Shown here piece after piece: positions 8,046-16,304 of a stretch of DNA of 40,540 nucleotides (positions within the stretch are counted from its first letter, which is position 1; the number at the start of each line of letters is the position of its first letter). The notes under the pieces are model-generated. The model was not told the DNA's origin. It did not search any database and was given only the letters and a program-made list of their open reading frames with translations. The DNA is from Paenibacillus ehimensis NBRC 15659 (GTDB lineage: Bacteria > Bacillota > Bacilli > Paenibacillales > NBRC-103111), in assembly GCF_004000785.1 (NCBI RefSeq), contig NZ_BILX01000062.1, positions 1-40,540 of the forward strand, in the 5' to 3' direction. The position numbers and the translations under genes are program-made.

Positions 8046-8561
8046 ATCAGTACAGAGCACATGATTAACGAAGAAATTCGGGCGAGAGAAGTTCGTTTGA
8101 TTGATGCGAACGGAGAACAGCTCGGCATCAAGCCGATTCGCGAAGCGCTGCAAATTGCGCACGATCAGAATCTGGATTTGGTGAACGTGGCGCCTACAGC
8201 GAAACCGCCGGTTTGCCGGATTATGGACTACGGTAAATTCCGCTACGAAACGCAGAAGAAAGAGAAAGAAGCCCGTAAGAATCAGAAGATCGTCGAGCTG
8301 AAAGAAATTCGTCTGAGCGCGACGATTGACGAGCACGATTTCCAAACGAAACTGCGCAACGTTGTGAAATTCCTGAACGATGGCGATAAAGTCAAGCTGT
8401 CCGTCCGTTTTCGCGGCCGCGAGATCGCTCATGCCGACATCGGTCAACGCGTTCTGGAGCGCATGGCAGCCGAAGTGGAAGAGCTGTGCATCGTTGAGCG
8501 CAAGCCGAAGCTGGAAGGCCGGAGCATGATCATGATCTTGGCGTCGAAGCAGCAACAGTAA
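8046..8561 (+). CDS. infC: Translation initiation factor IF-3, AUC start codon
   Basis: IF-3 binds the 30S subunit, prevents premature 50S joining and checks the start codon. The 171-residue protein shows the IF3 N-domain (INEEIRAREVRLID), the MDYGKFRYE linker region and the C-domain ending MIMILASK. I place the start at ATC 8046, because GGAGG (8032-8036) is 9 nt upstream and the resulting N-terminus (M-ISTEHMINEEIRA) aligns with B. subtilis IF3 (MISKDFIINEQIRA). The next ATG (8061) has no ribosome binding site at usable distance. Non-AUG infC starts are a known means of IF3 autoregulation, best shown in E. coli. It is the first gene of the infC-rpmI-rplT operon, 28 nt before rpmI. Confidence 0.95.
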   Translation: MSTEHMINEEIRAREVRLIDANGEQLGIKPIREALQIAHDQNLDLVNVAPTAKPPVCRIMDYGKFRYETQKKEKEARKNQKIVELKEIRLSATIDEHDFQTKLRNVVKFLNDGDKVKLSVRFRGREIAHADIGQRVLERMAAEVEELCIVERKPKLEGRSMIMILASKQQQ

Positions 8562-8589
8562 AAAACCATTCTTTAAGGAGGAACACCCC

Positions 8590-8790
8590 ATGCCAAAAAT
8601 GAAAACTCACAGCAGCTTGAAAGACCGCTTCAAAATTACAGGTACCGGCAAAGTAAAACGCTACAAAGCGTATAAAAACCACCTGCTGTCCGGCAAATCC
8701 GCTCGCCAAAAACGCGTTCTGGGCACGAATCCGGTTATGCATCCGGGCGATGTAAGACGCCTGAAGCAGCAGCTCGCTAACATTAAGTAA
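8590..8790 (+). CDS. rpmI: 50S ribosomal protein L35
   Basis: A 66-residue, very basic protein beginning PKMKTHSSLKDRFK and containing KNHLLSGKSARQKR, diagnostic of bL35. It is a structural component of the large ribosomal subunit. AAGGAGG precedes the ATG at good spacing. It lies between infC and rplT, the standard bacterial order, and its expression is presumably controlled through the L20 leader. Confidence 0.97.
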   Translation: MPKMKTHSSLKDRFKITGTGKVKRYKAYKNHLLSGKSARQKRVLGTNPVMHPGDVRRLKQQLANIK

Positions 8791-8842
8791 TCCCGTTCGT
8801 TTCGAATTCGCATACTTACAACATTTCTGGAGGTAGATTGTC

Positions 8843-9202
8843 ATGGCAAGAGTGAAAGGCGGATTTATCCGTACGCGTCGTCGTAAAAAAATATTGAAAC
8901 TTGCTAAAGGTTACTTTGGCTCGAAACATAGACTGTTTAAAACGGCAAAAGAGCAAGTCATGAAATCCTTGCTTTACGCATACCGCGACCGCCGTCAGAA
9001 AAAACGCGACTTCCGCAAGCTGTGGATCGTGCGGATCAATGCGGCAGCGCGTCAAAACGGCTTGTCCTACAGCAAGCTGATGCACGGCCTGAAACTGGCT
9101 GGCGTAGAAGTAAACCGCAAAATGCTGGCGGATCTCGCCGTGAACGATATCAATGCGTTCAACTCCTTGGCGGAAACGGCCAAGCAAAAAGTGAATGCAT
9201 AA
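8843..9202 (+). CDS. rplT: 50S ribosomal protein L20
   Basis: A 119-residue bL20: ARVKGGFIRTRRRKK at the N-terminus, then SKHRLFKTAKEQVMKSL and YRDRRQKKRDFRKLWI. It binds 23S rRNA early in 50S assembly and, in Bacillus, also binds the leader of its own operon to repress it. It is the last gene of the operon, with a TCTGGAGG site before the ATG and a hairpin terminator 30 nt after the stop. Confidence 0.97.
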   Translation: MARVKGGFIRTRRRKKILKLAKGYFGSKHRLFKTAKEQVMKSLLYAYRDRRQKKRDFRKLWIVRINAAARQNGLSYSKLMHGLKLAGVEVNRKMLADLAVNDINAFNSLAETAKQKVNA

Positions 9203-9231
9203 GGCACGGTTTTCAACCGGGCTTGCCTAGT

Positions 9232-9283
9232 ACACCCCTTGTAACGATGCGTAAAACCGTATCCTTGCAAGGGGTGTTTGTTT
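9232..9283 (+). terminator. Terminator after rplT
   Basis: A 10-bp perfect stem ACACCCCTTG (9232-9241) with CAAGGGGTGT (9268-9277), a 26-nt loop and a short TTTGTTT tail. Confidence 0.75.
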
Positions 9284-9316
9284 GGCGTTAACGCAAGGCT
9301 AACAAGTTGACTGATA

Positions 9317-9345
9317 TTGAACAAATTCTGACCTCCGGCTAATAT
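9317..9345 (+). promoter_or_regulatory. Sigma-A promoter of the polysaccharide operon
   Basis: TTGAAC (9317-9322), a 17-nt spacer and TAATAT (9340-9345) lie about 90 nt before the ManC-like gene and just after the rplT terminator. Confidence 0.65.
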
Positions 9346-9435
9346 TTGCTAAATAAAATTTTAAAACGATTGTGCTATCATACAGGTATTCATAAAACAC
9401 GAAACGAAGGTTTCGCACGGAAATCAGGTGAACGG

Positions 9436-10743
9436 ATGAACATGATTTTGCTGTCCGGAGGTTCGGGAACGAGACTTTGGCCGCTGTCGACGGCGCGGCG
9501 CTCCAAGCAATTTATACGACTGTTTCATGACGAAGCGGGGCGCCCGGTCTCCATGCTGCAGCAGGTATGGAGGAGGCTCGGCAGCAGGGGGCTTCATCAA
9601 TCGGCCGTCATCGCCACTTCCGGCAACCAGCGGGAGACGATTCTGGAGCAGCTCGGATGCGAAGCGGATCTGGTGCTGGAGCCGGAGAAGCGCGATACGT
9701 TCGCGGCCATTCTGCTCTCGGTCGCTTACCTGTGCTCGCATCGCGGCGTCTCCCGGGAAGAGCCGATCGTTGTGCTGCCGGTAGACGGACGGACGGAGGA
9801 CTCGTTCTACGACAGGCTGCTGCAGCTGCCCGAGACGTTGGCAAGCTCCGGCGCAAATCTGGCTCTGATGGGCGTCCGGCCTGATTTTCCGTCGCAGAAA
9901 TACGGATATATGGTCCCGGAAGGAGACGGCGGCGCCGATGCCGCATTGCCGATCCGCGCTTTTCATGAGAAGCCTTCAAAGGCGGATGCTGTTCGTTATA
10001 TCGAACAAGGAGCGCTATGGAACTGCGGCGTGTTTTGCTTCCGCGCCGGATACTTATTGGACCGGTTGAAAGCCATGGGACTTCCAGAAGCATATGAGGA
10101 GCTGCTTCTGTCGTATGATCGGATCGAGAGCCGGAGCTTCGACTATGCCGTCGTGGAGCGGGAGAAGCGGATTGTGGCGCTGGCGTACGAAGGACCGTGG
10201 AAGGATCTTGGCACGTGGTGCACGCTGACGGAGGAAATGAACCGGCCTCTGATCGGACCCGGATATATCGGGGAGGAATGTGACAACGTTCACGTGCTAA
10301 ATGAGCTTGAAGTGCCGGCGGTTGTGCTCGGTTTGTCCGATGTCGTCGTGGCTGCAAGCCCCGAAGGCATTTTGGTGACGCATAAGGAAAGCAGCTCCCG
10401 CCTGAAAGAAGCGCTTGACCGCATGGGGCGGACGGGAACCGGTGAAACGAGGGCGTCCTCCGAACGGACGGTGGACAGCTCGGCCTTCCCGGACGGCACC
10501 TCGGTAATGACGCGCCGCCTTCATCTGGAAGCGGGAGAGGAGCTTGTCACCGCCCCGTCGGCCGATGTGCGGCGTATCGTCTCTTGGACCGTCCTGCACG
10601 GCCGATGCCGTCTGTTCCAAAACGGCCGGGAGCTGCCGGCCGCCGTCGGAAGAAGCGTCGTACTCGGGGAGGAGGATAGCGCCAGGCTCAAAGCGTTGGA
10701 CCCGATTGATCTGATCGAGATTATTACGGAATGTCATACATAA
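9436..10743 (+). CDS. Mannose-1-phosphate guanylyltransferase (ManC-like)
   Basis: Makes GDP-mannose from mannose-1-phosphate and GTP. The 435-residue protein opens with the nucleotidyltransferase signature LLSGGSGTRLWPLS (residues 4-17) and the Lys-containing RSKQF. It also carries the GVRPDFPSQKYGYM block, FHEKPSK and WNCGVFCF, all typical of the GDP-mannose pyrophosphorylase family. The C-terminal 100 residues resemble a degenerate cupin, without the phosphomannose isomerase motifs of bifunctional ManC. The start is the ATG at 9436 with AGGTGA just upstream (the ATG at 9442 is an alternative); the frame is open further upstream but lacks a ribosome binding site. First gene of a six-gene polysaccharide operon. 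Confidence 0.85.
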   Translation: MNMILLSGGSGTRLWPLSTARRSKQFIRLFHDEAGRPVSMLQQVWRRLGSRGLHQSAVIATSGNQRETILEQLGCEADLVLEPEKRDTFAAILLSVAYLCSHRGVSREEPIVVLPVDGRTEDSFYDRLLQLPETLASSGANLALMGVRPDFPSQKYGYMVPEGDGGADAALPIRAFHEKPSKADAVRYIEQGALWNCGVFCFRAGYLLDRLKAMGLPEAYEELLLSYDRIESRSFDYAVVEREKRIVALAYEGPWKDLGTWCTLTEEMNRPLIGPGYIGEECDNVHVLNELEVPAVVLGLSDVVVAASPEGILVTHKESSSRLKEALDRMGRTGTGETRASSERTVDSSAFPDGTSVMTRRLHLEAGEELVTAPSADVRRIVSWTVLHGRCRLFQNGRELPAAVGRSVVLGEEDSARLKALDPIDLIEIITECHT

Positions 10744-10755
10744 GGGGGGAGACTC

Positions 10756-10986
10756 GTGAGAGCGGACAAGGCTTTGTTCGGTTATAACGCCGATCAGGTA
10801 CACCGGTACGTCTCTTCGCTCGAAGCGGAGCTTAAGCTTTTGGAGGAACGGCGGCAAGCGGAAAGCGCAGCTTATGAACGGACGGAAGCGGAGCTGTTGG
10901 ACGAAATCGCCGCCTTGGAGCAGGGATTGAGCGAATTGGAGCATATGGAAGCGAGTCTGGAGCAATGGATTCAAAGAAACGGTTAA
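10756..10986 (+). CDS. Small DivIVA-like coiled-coil protein
   Basis: A 76-residue protein starting at GTG with GGGGGGAG upstream. Residues 3-22 (DKALFGYNADQVHRYVSSLE) resemble the N-terminal lipid-binding motif of DivIVA/GpsB proteins (F-x-GY-x3-V-x3-V). The remainder is a Glu/Ala/Leu-rich coiled coil. It overlaps the next gene, the MshEN-GT2 glycosyltransferase, by 22 nt, which implies translational coupling. That protein also begins with a coiled coil. A role in positioning the glycosyltransferase at curved or septal membrane is plausible but is inference. Confidence 0.7.
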   Translation: MRADKALFGYNADQVHRYVSSLEAELKLLEERRQAESAAYERTEAELLDEIAALEQGLSELEHMEASLEQWIQRNG

Positions 10987-13331
10987 CAGGAAAACGGTTC
11001 GGACGCGCGCTGCTTGGGCTCCGTAAGAGCGCGACCGACCGGTTCGTTAACGAGCTGGAAGCACGTGTCCGGGAGAAGGAAGAGCAGCTGCAGCGGGAGC
11101 GCAGCCGGCGGCAGGAGCGGATCGGCGAGCTGCAGGCGCGGGCACAGCAGCTCAAGGCGCAGATCGAGAGCAAGGATCGTGCGGTGGAGCAGCTTATTTC
11201 CGTAAAAATGGAGCTGATGGAACGGCCCGGCTTCCAGCCGAAGCTGGACGATGAGCCTATGGACAAGCCCAGGCTGCGTCTTGGCGACCGGTTGGTAGCC
11301 GAAGGGCTGGTGACGCCCGAGCAGCTCGAAATGGCGATGGACCGGCAGCGGAAATTCGGCGGACGCCTTGGGGATATTCTGGTGGAGCTCGGCTTTACCC
11401 CGCGGGAGCGCATCGCGCCTATTTTGCATCAGCAAGGAAGCAAGGGGCGACTTGGCGACATGCTGGTCGAAACCGGCGCCATTACTAAGGAACAGCTGGA
11501 CAAGGCGCTTGAGTTTCAGCGCAAGAGCGGCGGGCTGCTCGGCGACATTTTGATGTCGATGCGCTTCATCGAGCCGGAGAAGCTGTACCGTCACATCGCT
11601 ACGCAGTACAATCTCGGACGAATCGGCTCGGAATATATGTTCGAGGAAGTGGACAAGCTGCCGGAAGCGATGGCCCGGCAGTACGATGCCGTCGTCATTC
11701 ACCAGGACGCTAACCGCTATCTGGTCGCCGTCGGCCATCCGCTGACGGACGAAGCGGTCGCTGCGATCGAGAACATGCTGGGCATGCCGGTGCAGCAGGT
11801 GCTGGCAACGCGGGAGGAAATGGAATATTTCTGGAAGGAAGCGTACCAGTCCGAGCTGCTGCATGAGAGCACCCAGAAGCTGGCGGACGAGCAGCCGCAA
11901 AACTCCGCGCACATCACGTTTACGACGCCTCAGCTGGCGGTCATCGGCGTCTGCGCGTTCCTCGTCCTGCTTAGCTTGGGGCTCGACTGGCTGCATACGC
12001 TGATCGTTATCAACGTAGCCGTGCAGCTGTTTTATTTTGCGATGACGCTGTTCAAGTTCATGATCATCATGTACGGCACCCGCGACTTCGCCCAAATCCG
12101 CTTCAAGCAGGAAGAGATCGACGCCATCGACGAACGGACGCTGCCCGTCTATACGATTCTCGTTCCGATGTACAAGGAGAGCGAGGTCATTCCGCATCTG
12201 CTGCATAATATCGAGCAGCTCGATTACCCGAAGGCGAAGCTGGATGTGCGGCTCCTGATCGAGCAGGACGATATCGAGGCGCAGGAGATTTTGCAGAGTA
12301 TGAAGCTGCCGCCGTATTACACGACGATCGTCGTGCCGCACAGCTTGCCGAAGACGAAGCCTAAGGCCTGCAATTACGGGTTGATTCGCGCGCGGGGCGA
12401 GTATGTCGTCATCTACGATGCCGAGGACCGGCCCGATCCGGATCAGCTCAAAAAGGTGCACGCCGCCTTCATGAGAAGTCCGGAGAATACGGCATGCATT
12501 CAAGCCAAGCTCAATTATTTCAACAGCGATCAGAACCTGCTGACCCGCTGGTTTACGCATGAATACAGCATGTGGTTCGAGCTGCTACTGCCCGGCGTCA
12601 TGCAGCTCAACATTCCGATCCCGCTTGGCGGGACGTCGAATCATTTTAAAATGTCGGTGCTCAAAGAGATCAATGCCTGGGACCCTTACAACGTGACGGA
12701 GGACGCGGACCTCGGCATCCGGCTCTACAAATCGGGCTACAGCACGGCGATAGTCGATTCCCGGACATGGGAAGAGGCCAACAGCCGCGTCGGCAACTGG
12801 ATCCGGCAGCGTTCCCGCTGGATCAAGGGATATATGCAGACATGGCTTGTCCATATGCGCAACCCGGTACGGCTGTGGCGGGAGCTCGGGCCGAAAGGAT
12901 TTTTGGGCTTTCAGGTGATGGTGCTCGCCACTCCGATGCTGCCGCTGCTCAATCCGTTTTATTGGATGATGCTGGTGCTGTGGTATGGCTGGAAATTGGC
13001 ATGGATTCCGCAGTTTTTTCCCGGCGCGATTTATTATTTGGCGGCGGCGGAGTTTTTGATCGGCAACTTCCTGTTCGTCTTCAGCAATGTCGCGGGAGTG
13101 TACTGGGTCATTCACGATCTTGAGAAGCGCGGGGACCGCACGTTCTCGTACGGTCTCGTCAAATATGCGCTGCTGACGCCGATCTATTGGGTGCTGATGA
13201 GCATTGCGGCCGTTAAAGCGGCTTGGCAGCTGATCACGAAGCCGTTTTATTGGGAAAAGACGACGCACGGGCTGGCGAAGCAAAACCATCCGGCTGCCCC
13301 GGGCGGCGGCGTGTCGCAGGGAGGTGGCTGA
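10965..13331 (+). CDS. GT2 glycosyltransferase with N-terminal coiled coil and tandem MshEN (c-di-GMP-binding) domains
   Basis: A 788-residue protein. Residues about 27-82 form a charged coiled coil. Residues 105-214 hold four 24-residue MshEN motifs (105-128, 134-157, 162-185, 191-214) separated by 4-5 residues; the first three keep RLG, LV and the final Gln, and the fourth is degenerate (LLG, Arg for Gly). A GspE-N-like fold runs to about 290. Two membrane helices (about 323-370) lead into a GT-A domain with VPMYKESE (400-407), DAED (485-488), TED (578-580) and QRSRW (615-619), then three or four further membrane helices. MshEN domains bind cyclic di-GMP; E. coli NfrB joins the same two modules in the opposite order. 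The predicted role is c-di-GMP-activated exopolysaccharide synthesis. Sugar and polymer are unknown. Confidence 0.85.
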   Translation: MDSKKRLTGKRFGRALLGLRKSATDRFVNELEARVREKEEQLQRERSRRQERIGELQARAQQLKAQIESKDRAVEQLISVKMELMERPGFQPKLDDEPMDKPRLRLGDRLVAEGLVTPEQLEMAMDRQRKFGGRLGDILVELGFTPRERIAPILHQQGSKGRLGDMLVETGAITKEQLDKALEFQRKSGGLLGDILMSMRFIEPEKLYRHIATQYNLGRIGSEYMFEEVDKLPEAMARQYDAVVIHQDANRYLVAVGHPLTDEAVAAIENMLGMPVQQVLATREEMEYFWKEAYQSELLHESTQKLADEQPQNSAHITFTTPQLAVIGVCAFLVLLSLGLDWLHTLIVINVAVQLFYFAMTLFKFMIIMYGTRDFAQIRFKQEEIDAIDERTLPVYTILVPMYKESEVIPHLLHNIEQLDYPKAKLDVRLLIEQDDIEAQEILQSMKLPPYYTTIVVPHSLPKTKPKACNYGLIRARGEYVVIYDAEDRPDPDQLKKVHAAFMRSPENTACIQAKLNYFNSDQNLLTRWFTHEYSMWFELLLPGVMQLNIPIPLGGTSNHFKMSVLKEINAWDPYNVTEDADLGIRLYKSGYSTAIVDSRTWEEANSRVGNWIRQRSRWIKGYMQTWLVHMRNPVRLWRELGPKGFLGFQVMVLATPMLPLLNPFYWMMLVLWYGWKLAWIPQFFPGAIYYLAAAEFLIGNFLFVFSNVAGVYWVIHDLEKRGDRTFSYGLVKYALLTPIYWVLMSIAAVKAAWQLITKPFYWEKTTHGLAKQNHPAAPGGGVSQGGG

Positions 13332-13333
13332 CG

Positions 13334-14914
13334 ATGGAGGTCCGCTTGCCGAAAAGCGTCTATTGGGGCTTGTTTTTGTTTATTTTCTCGCTGGAATTCG
13401 CCGCGGGCTATTATGTGAGCCACGTCATCGGCTACGTGCATTCGGACGCGATGAGCCGGGTCGCTAACGCCTTCTATGTGCTCTACAGCCGGGACCCGCA
13501 CCTTGCGGCCATCGGCTTCGTGTGGAACCCGCTGCCGAGCCTTATCGAGCTGCTGTTTCTGCTGCCGTACCATTGGCTGCCGGAGCTCGCTTCGTCGGCG
13601 CTGGCCGGCGTGCTCATGAGCAGCGTGTTCGCCGGGATGACGTCGGTGCTGCTGGCGCGGGCGGCGGTCGATTTCGGGCTGTCGCGCGCCTTCGCCGTGC
13701 TGCTGAGCCTAAGCTTCAGCTGCAATCCGTTCATGTTCTTGTTCGGCGCGAACGGACTTAGCGATGCGCCGTTTATTTTTTTCATCATGTACGCGGTCAT
13801 CCATCTGACGCACTGGATGTACGGGCGGCGCGTCGGCAGCCTGATCAAAGTGAGCTTTGCGCTGGCGCTTGCCTTTTGGACCAGGTACGAAGCGGTGCCT
13901 TTGGGAGCGGCGGTCGCTCTGGCCATCATTCTGATCGTTCTGCGGATTCCGCCGACGGACCCCCGGGTCGACCTGCCGAAGCGGGAGTACGGTTTGCCTT
14001 ACAAGCTGCTCCATATCGAGGGGACGTGGTCGATGGTCATGGCGCCGATCGTGTTTTCCGGGCTGCTGTGGCTTTGGTTTAACTACAGCATCATGGGCGA
14101 CCCGCTTTATTTTCTGCGTTCCGAATACTCGAACGTGGCTCAGGCGCAAGGGCTGGCGACAGAGCAGACCTTTGTGGACATGATGGGCAACCCGCTGCTC
14201 GGTCTGGTGTTCGTGGCCAAGAAAACGGCCTATTACTCGCTTCCGCTGGCGGCCGTCGTGCTGCTGCGGCTGTGGAACCGCCGATGGTTTCTGTGGGACC
14301 TGATGGTGCTGCTGCTCCTGTTCGTCTCGATCGTTGCGCTGCAGTTTCTCATGCTCATGAAAGGAACGTCTTACGGCTGGTTCCGTTATTTCATGTACGT
14401 GTTTCCGATCACCGTGGCATGGCTGCCGTATGAGCTTGCCCGGGTGAAGCGCTCCTTGGCCAATTACGGGATCGTGCTGGCCGGAATGCTGGGAGCCTGC
14501 ATCGTGCTCGGATACGCCTGGACGAATCCGCAGATTGCTCCGGACGAGAACAAATATTTGCATGCGTCGCAGTATGCGGCTTCCCAGCAGGTGGAGAAGG
14601 AGATTGCCCGCTATTTGGATACGGAGCTGAGCGGCTACAACATTTTGATGGATTCGTACTCCGCTTATTCGATCATTCTGAACAGCAGACACCCTGACAA
14701 ATTTTTGATTACCAGCGATTTTGAATTTACGCCTTCGTTGAAGGATCCGGTCGGCCGGGGCATCGATTTTATTCTTACCGCGAAGCCGGACAAGAGCTCC
14801 GCGCTAAGCGCCGAGGCGCGGACGTATAAAGACTTCTACGAGAAGGGCACGGCATGGACCGAGCTGTATAAGGAATTCGGCGGCAAATGGAGATTGTACA
14901 AGGTGATTCGTTAG
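13334..14914 (+). CDS. Multi-pass GT-C-type membrane glycosyltransferase (ArnT/PMT-like)
   Basis: A 526-residue protein with about ten predicted membrane helices and a soluble C-terminal domain (from about residue 415). After the first helix comes a short extracytoplasmic loop with HSDAMSRV; an Asp at this place is the catalytic-type residue in GT-C enzymes that use polyprenyl-phosphate sugars. The start is ATG 13334 with GGGAGGTGG upstream, not the in-frame codon 111 nt earlier. The gene begins 2 nt after the MshEN-GT2 stop and is followed by a GtrB-like and a GtrA-like gene. That gives it the position of a GtrC-type transferase that moves the flipped lipid-linked sugar onto a wall or exopolysaccharide acceptor. 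The role is inferred from fold and context. Confidence 0.7.
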   Translation: MEVRLPKSVYWGLFLFIFSLEFAAGYYVSHVIGYVHSDAMSRVANAFYVLYSRDPHLAAIGFVWNPLPSLIELLFLLPYHWLPELASSALAGVLMSSVFAGMTSVLLARAAVDFGLSRAFAVLLSLSFSCNPFMFLFGANGLSDAPFIFFIMYAVIHLTHWMYGRRVGSLIKVSFALALAFWTRYEAVPLGAAVALAIILIVLRIPPTDPRVDLPKREYGLPYKLLHIEGTWSMVMAPIVFSGLLWLWFNYSIMGDPLYFLRSEYSNVAQAQGLATEQTFVDMMGNPLLGLVFVAKKTAYYSLPLAAVVLLRLWNRRWFLWDLMVLLLLFVSIVALQFLMLMKGTSYGWFRYFMYVFPITVAWLPYELARVKRSLANYGIVLAGMLGACIVLGYAWTNPQIAPDENKYLHASQYAASQQVEKEIARYLDTELSGYNILMDSYSAYSIILNSRHPDKFLITSDFEFTPSLKDPVGRGIDFILTAKPDKSSALSAEARTYKDFYEKGTAWTELYKEFGGKWRLYKVIR

Positions 14915-14934
14915 CTAGAGGGAGGCGGGGAAAC

Positions 14935-15921
14935 GTGGAACGCACGGAGCCCGAGATTACCGTCATTATACCGGTTTATAACGAGGAAGTTCATATTTAC
15001 CGCTCGCTGCAGCATATTGAGGAGGAGCTGAAACGGCTGACAGCCTCTTACGAGATCCTTGTCATCGACGACGGTTCGCGGGACGGCACGTGGGAGCAGC
15101 TGATATTGTCCGGCCAGCGTTCGCCCCGGCTTACCGCGCTGCGGCTGAGCCGCAATTTCGGGAAGGAGCTGGCGCTCTGCGCCGGGCTGGAGCATGCGCT
15201 GGGACGGGCGGTCATTCTGATGGATTCCGACCTGCAGCACCCGCCGGCGCTGCTTCCCGAGATGGTCCGGCTGTGGCGCGAGGAGGGCAAGGAGATTGTG
15301 GAATGCGTCAAGCAGGACCGGGGCAAGGAGTCGCTGGATAAGGCGGTCGGCTCCGCGATGTTCTACAGTATCCTTAACCGGCTGTCCGGCTTCGATCTGC
15401 GCGGCGCGTCGGATTTCAAGCTGCTGGACCGGAAGGTCGTGCATGCATGGCGGGAAATGCCGGAGCGGAATACGTTTTTCCGCGGGATGACGGCCTGGCT
15501 CGGCTTCAACCGGGCGCAGATTCCGTTCGAGGTGCCGGAGCGGGCGGACGGGCACAGCCAATGGAGCTTTCTCGGCCTCATGAAGCTGGCGGTGAACGCC
15601 GTGGTCGCCTTTTCTTCCATTCCGCTGCGGTTTGTCAGTCTGTTCGGACTCGTGTTCCTGCTCGGCGCCGCCGTGCTCGGAGTCCAGACGCTGTACCAGA
15701 AAATCGTCGGCAATGCGGTGACCGGCTTTACGACGGTCATCCTGCTGCTGCTGGTTATCGGCAGCGTCATCATGATTTCGCTCGGCATCATCGGCGAGTA
15801 CATCGCCTCCATTTACAACGAAGTGAAGGGAAGGCCGCGGTATTTGGTCAGCCAGCGCATCTTCAGCGAAGCGTCCGCAGCGGCCGGCGACGAAAGCCGC
15901 CGGGTGGGCGAGGTATCATGA
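14935..15921 (+). CDS. GtrB/DPM1-like polyprenyl-phosphate glycosyltransferase
   Basis: A 328-residue GT2 enzyme: IPVYNEEVHI near residue 13, VIDDGSRDGT, the catalytic MDSDLQHPP, then RGASDFKL, and two C-terminal membrane helices (about 230-252 and 262-290). This is the layout of bactoprenol glucosyl/mannosyltransferases such as GtrB, which attach a sugar from UDP- or GDP-sugar to undecaprenyl phosphate at the inner membrane face. The start is GTG 14935 with GGGAGG 9 nt upstream. Its stop overlaps the ATG of the GtrA gene (ATGA), so the two are translationally coupled. Confidence 0.9.
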   Translation: MERTEPEITVIIPVYNEEVHIYRSLQHIEEELKRLTASYEILVIDDGSRDGTWEQLILSGQRSPRLTALRLSRNFGKELALCAGLEHALGRAVILMDSDLQHPPALLPEMVRLWREEGKEIVECVKQDRGKESLDKAVGSAMFYSILNRLSGFDLRGASDFKLLDRKVVHAWREMPERNTFFRGMTAWLGFNRAQIPFEVPERADGHSQWSFLGLMKLAVNAVVAFSSIPLRFVSLFGLVFLLGAAVLGVQTLYQKIVGNAVTGFTTVILLLLVIGSVIMISLGIIGEYIASIYNEVKGRPRYLVSQRIFSEASAAAGDESRRVGEVS

Positions 15922-16304
15922 CGCTGCGGCTGCTATTTCGGTATGGCGTCGTCGGGCTGCTCGGAACGGCGCTTCATTTTGCGGCGCTGTTCGTGCTCGT
16001 CGAAGCGGCGAAGCTGCATCCCGTGCCGGCCTCGGCGCTCGGGTTCGTGCTGGTGCTGCTGGTATCGTACGCGCTAAACCGGCGCTGGACGTTTCAGGCT
16101 TCCGCATCGGGCTGGAAGCCGCTTGCCAAATATACGGTCGTATCCGTCGCCGGCCTGCTGCTCAACACCGGCCTCATGCACTTGGCCGTCGACCGGCTGC
16201 GCTGGCATTATGCCGTCGGCCAATGTCTTGTTGTCGTTGCCGTGCCGCTCTCGAACTTTCTGTTTAACTATTACTGGACGTTTCGCGAAAAAAAGATCCG
16301 GTGA
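15918..16304 (+). CDS. GtrA-family flippase
   Basis: A 128-residue protein with four membrane helices. The family motifs are FRYGVVGLLGT near the N-terminus, SYALNRRWTF after helix 2, and the terminal FLFNYYWTFRE. GtrA proteins are thought to flip undecaprenyl-phosphate sugars across the membrane. With GtrB-like and GT-C neighbours it completes a three-part glycosylation module. The start ATG overlaps the previous stop. Its own stop codon lies within the stem of the terminator of the convergent phosphoesterase gene. Confidence 0.9.
   Translation: MTLRLLFRYGVVGLLGTALHFAALFVLVEAAKLHPVPASALGFVLVLLVSYALNRRWTFQASASGWKPLAKYTVVSVAGLLLNTGLMHLAVDRLRWHYAVGQCLVVVAVPLSNFLFNYYWTFREKKIR

Noticed and set aside
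10983..12560. A 525-codon open frame on the minus strand opposite the MshEN-GT2 gene.
   Set aside because: It is antisense to a clear gene with conserved motifs, and its His/Gln/Arg/Leu-rich composition is typical of a GC-rich shadow frame; no ribosome binding site.
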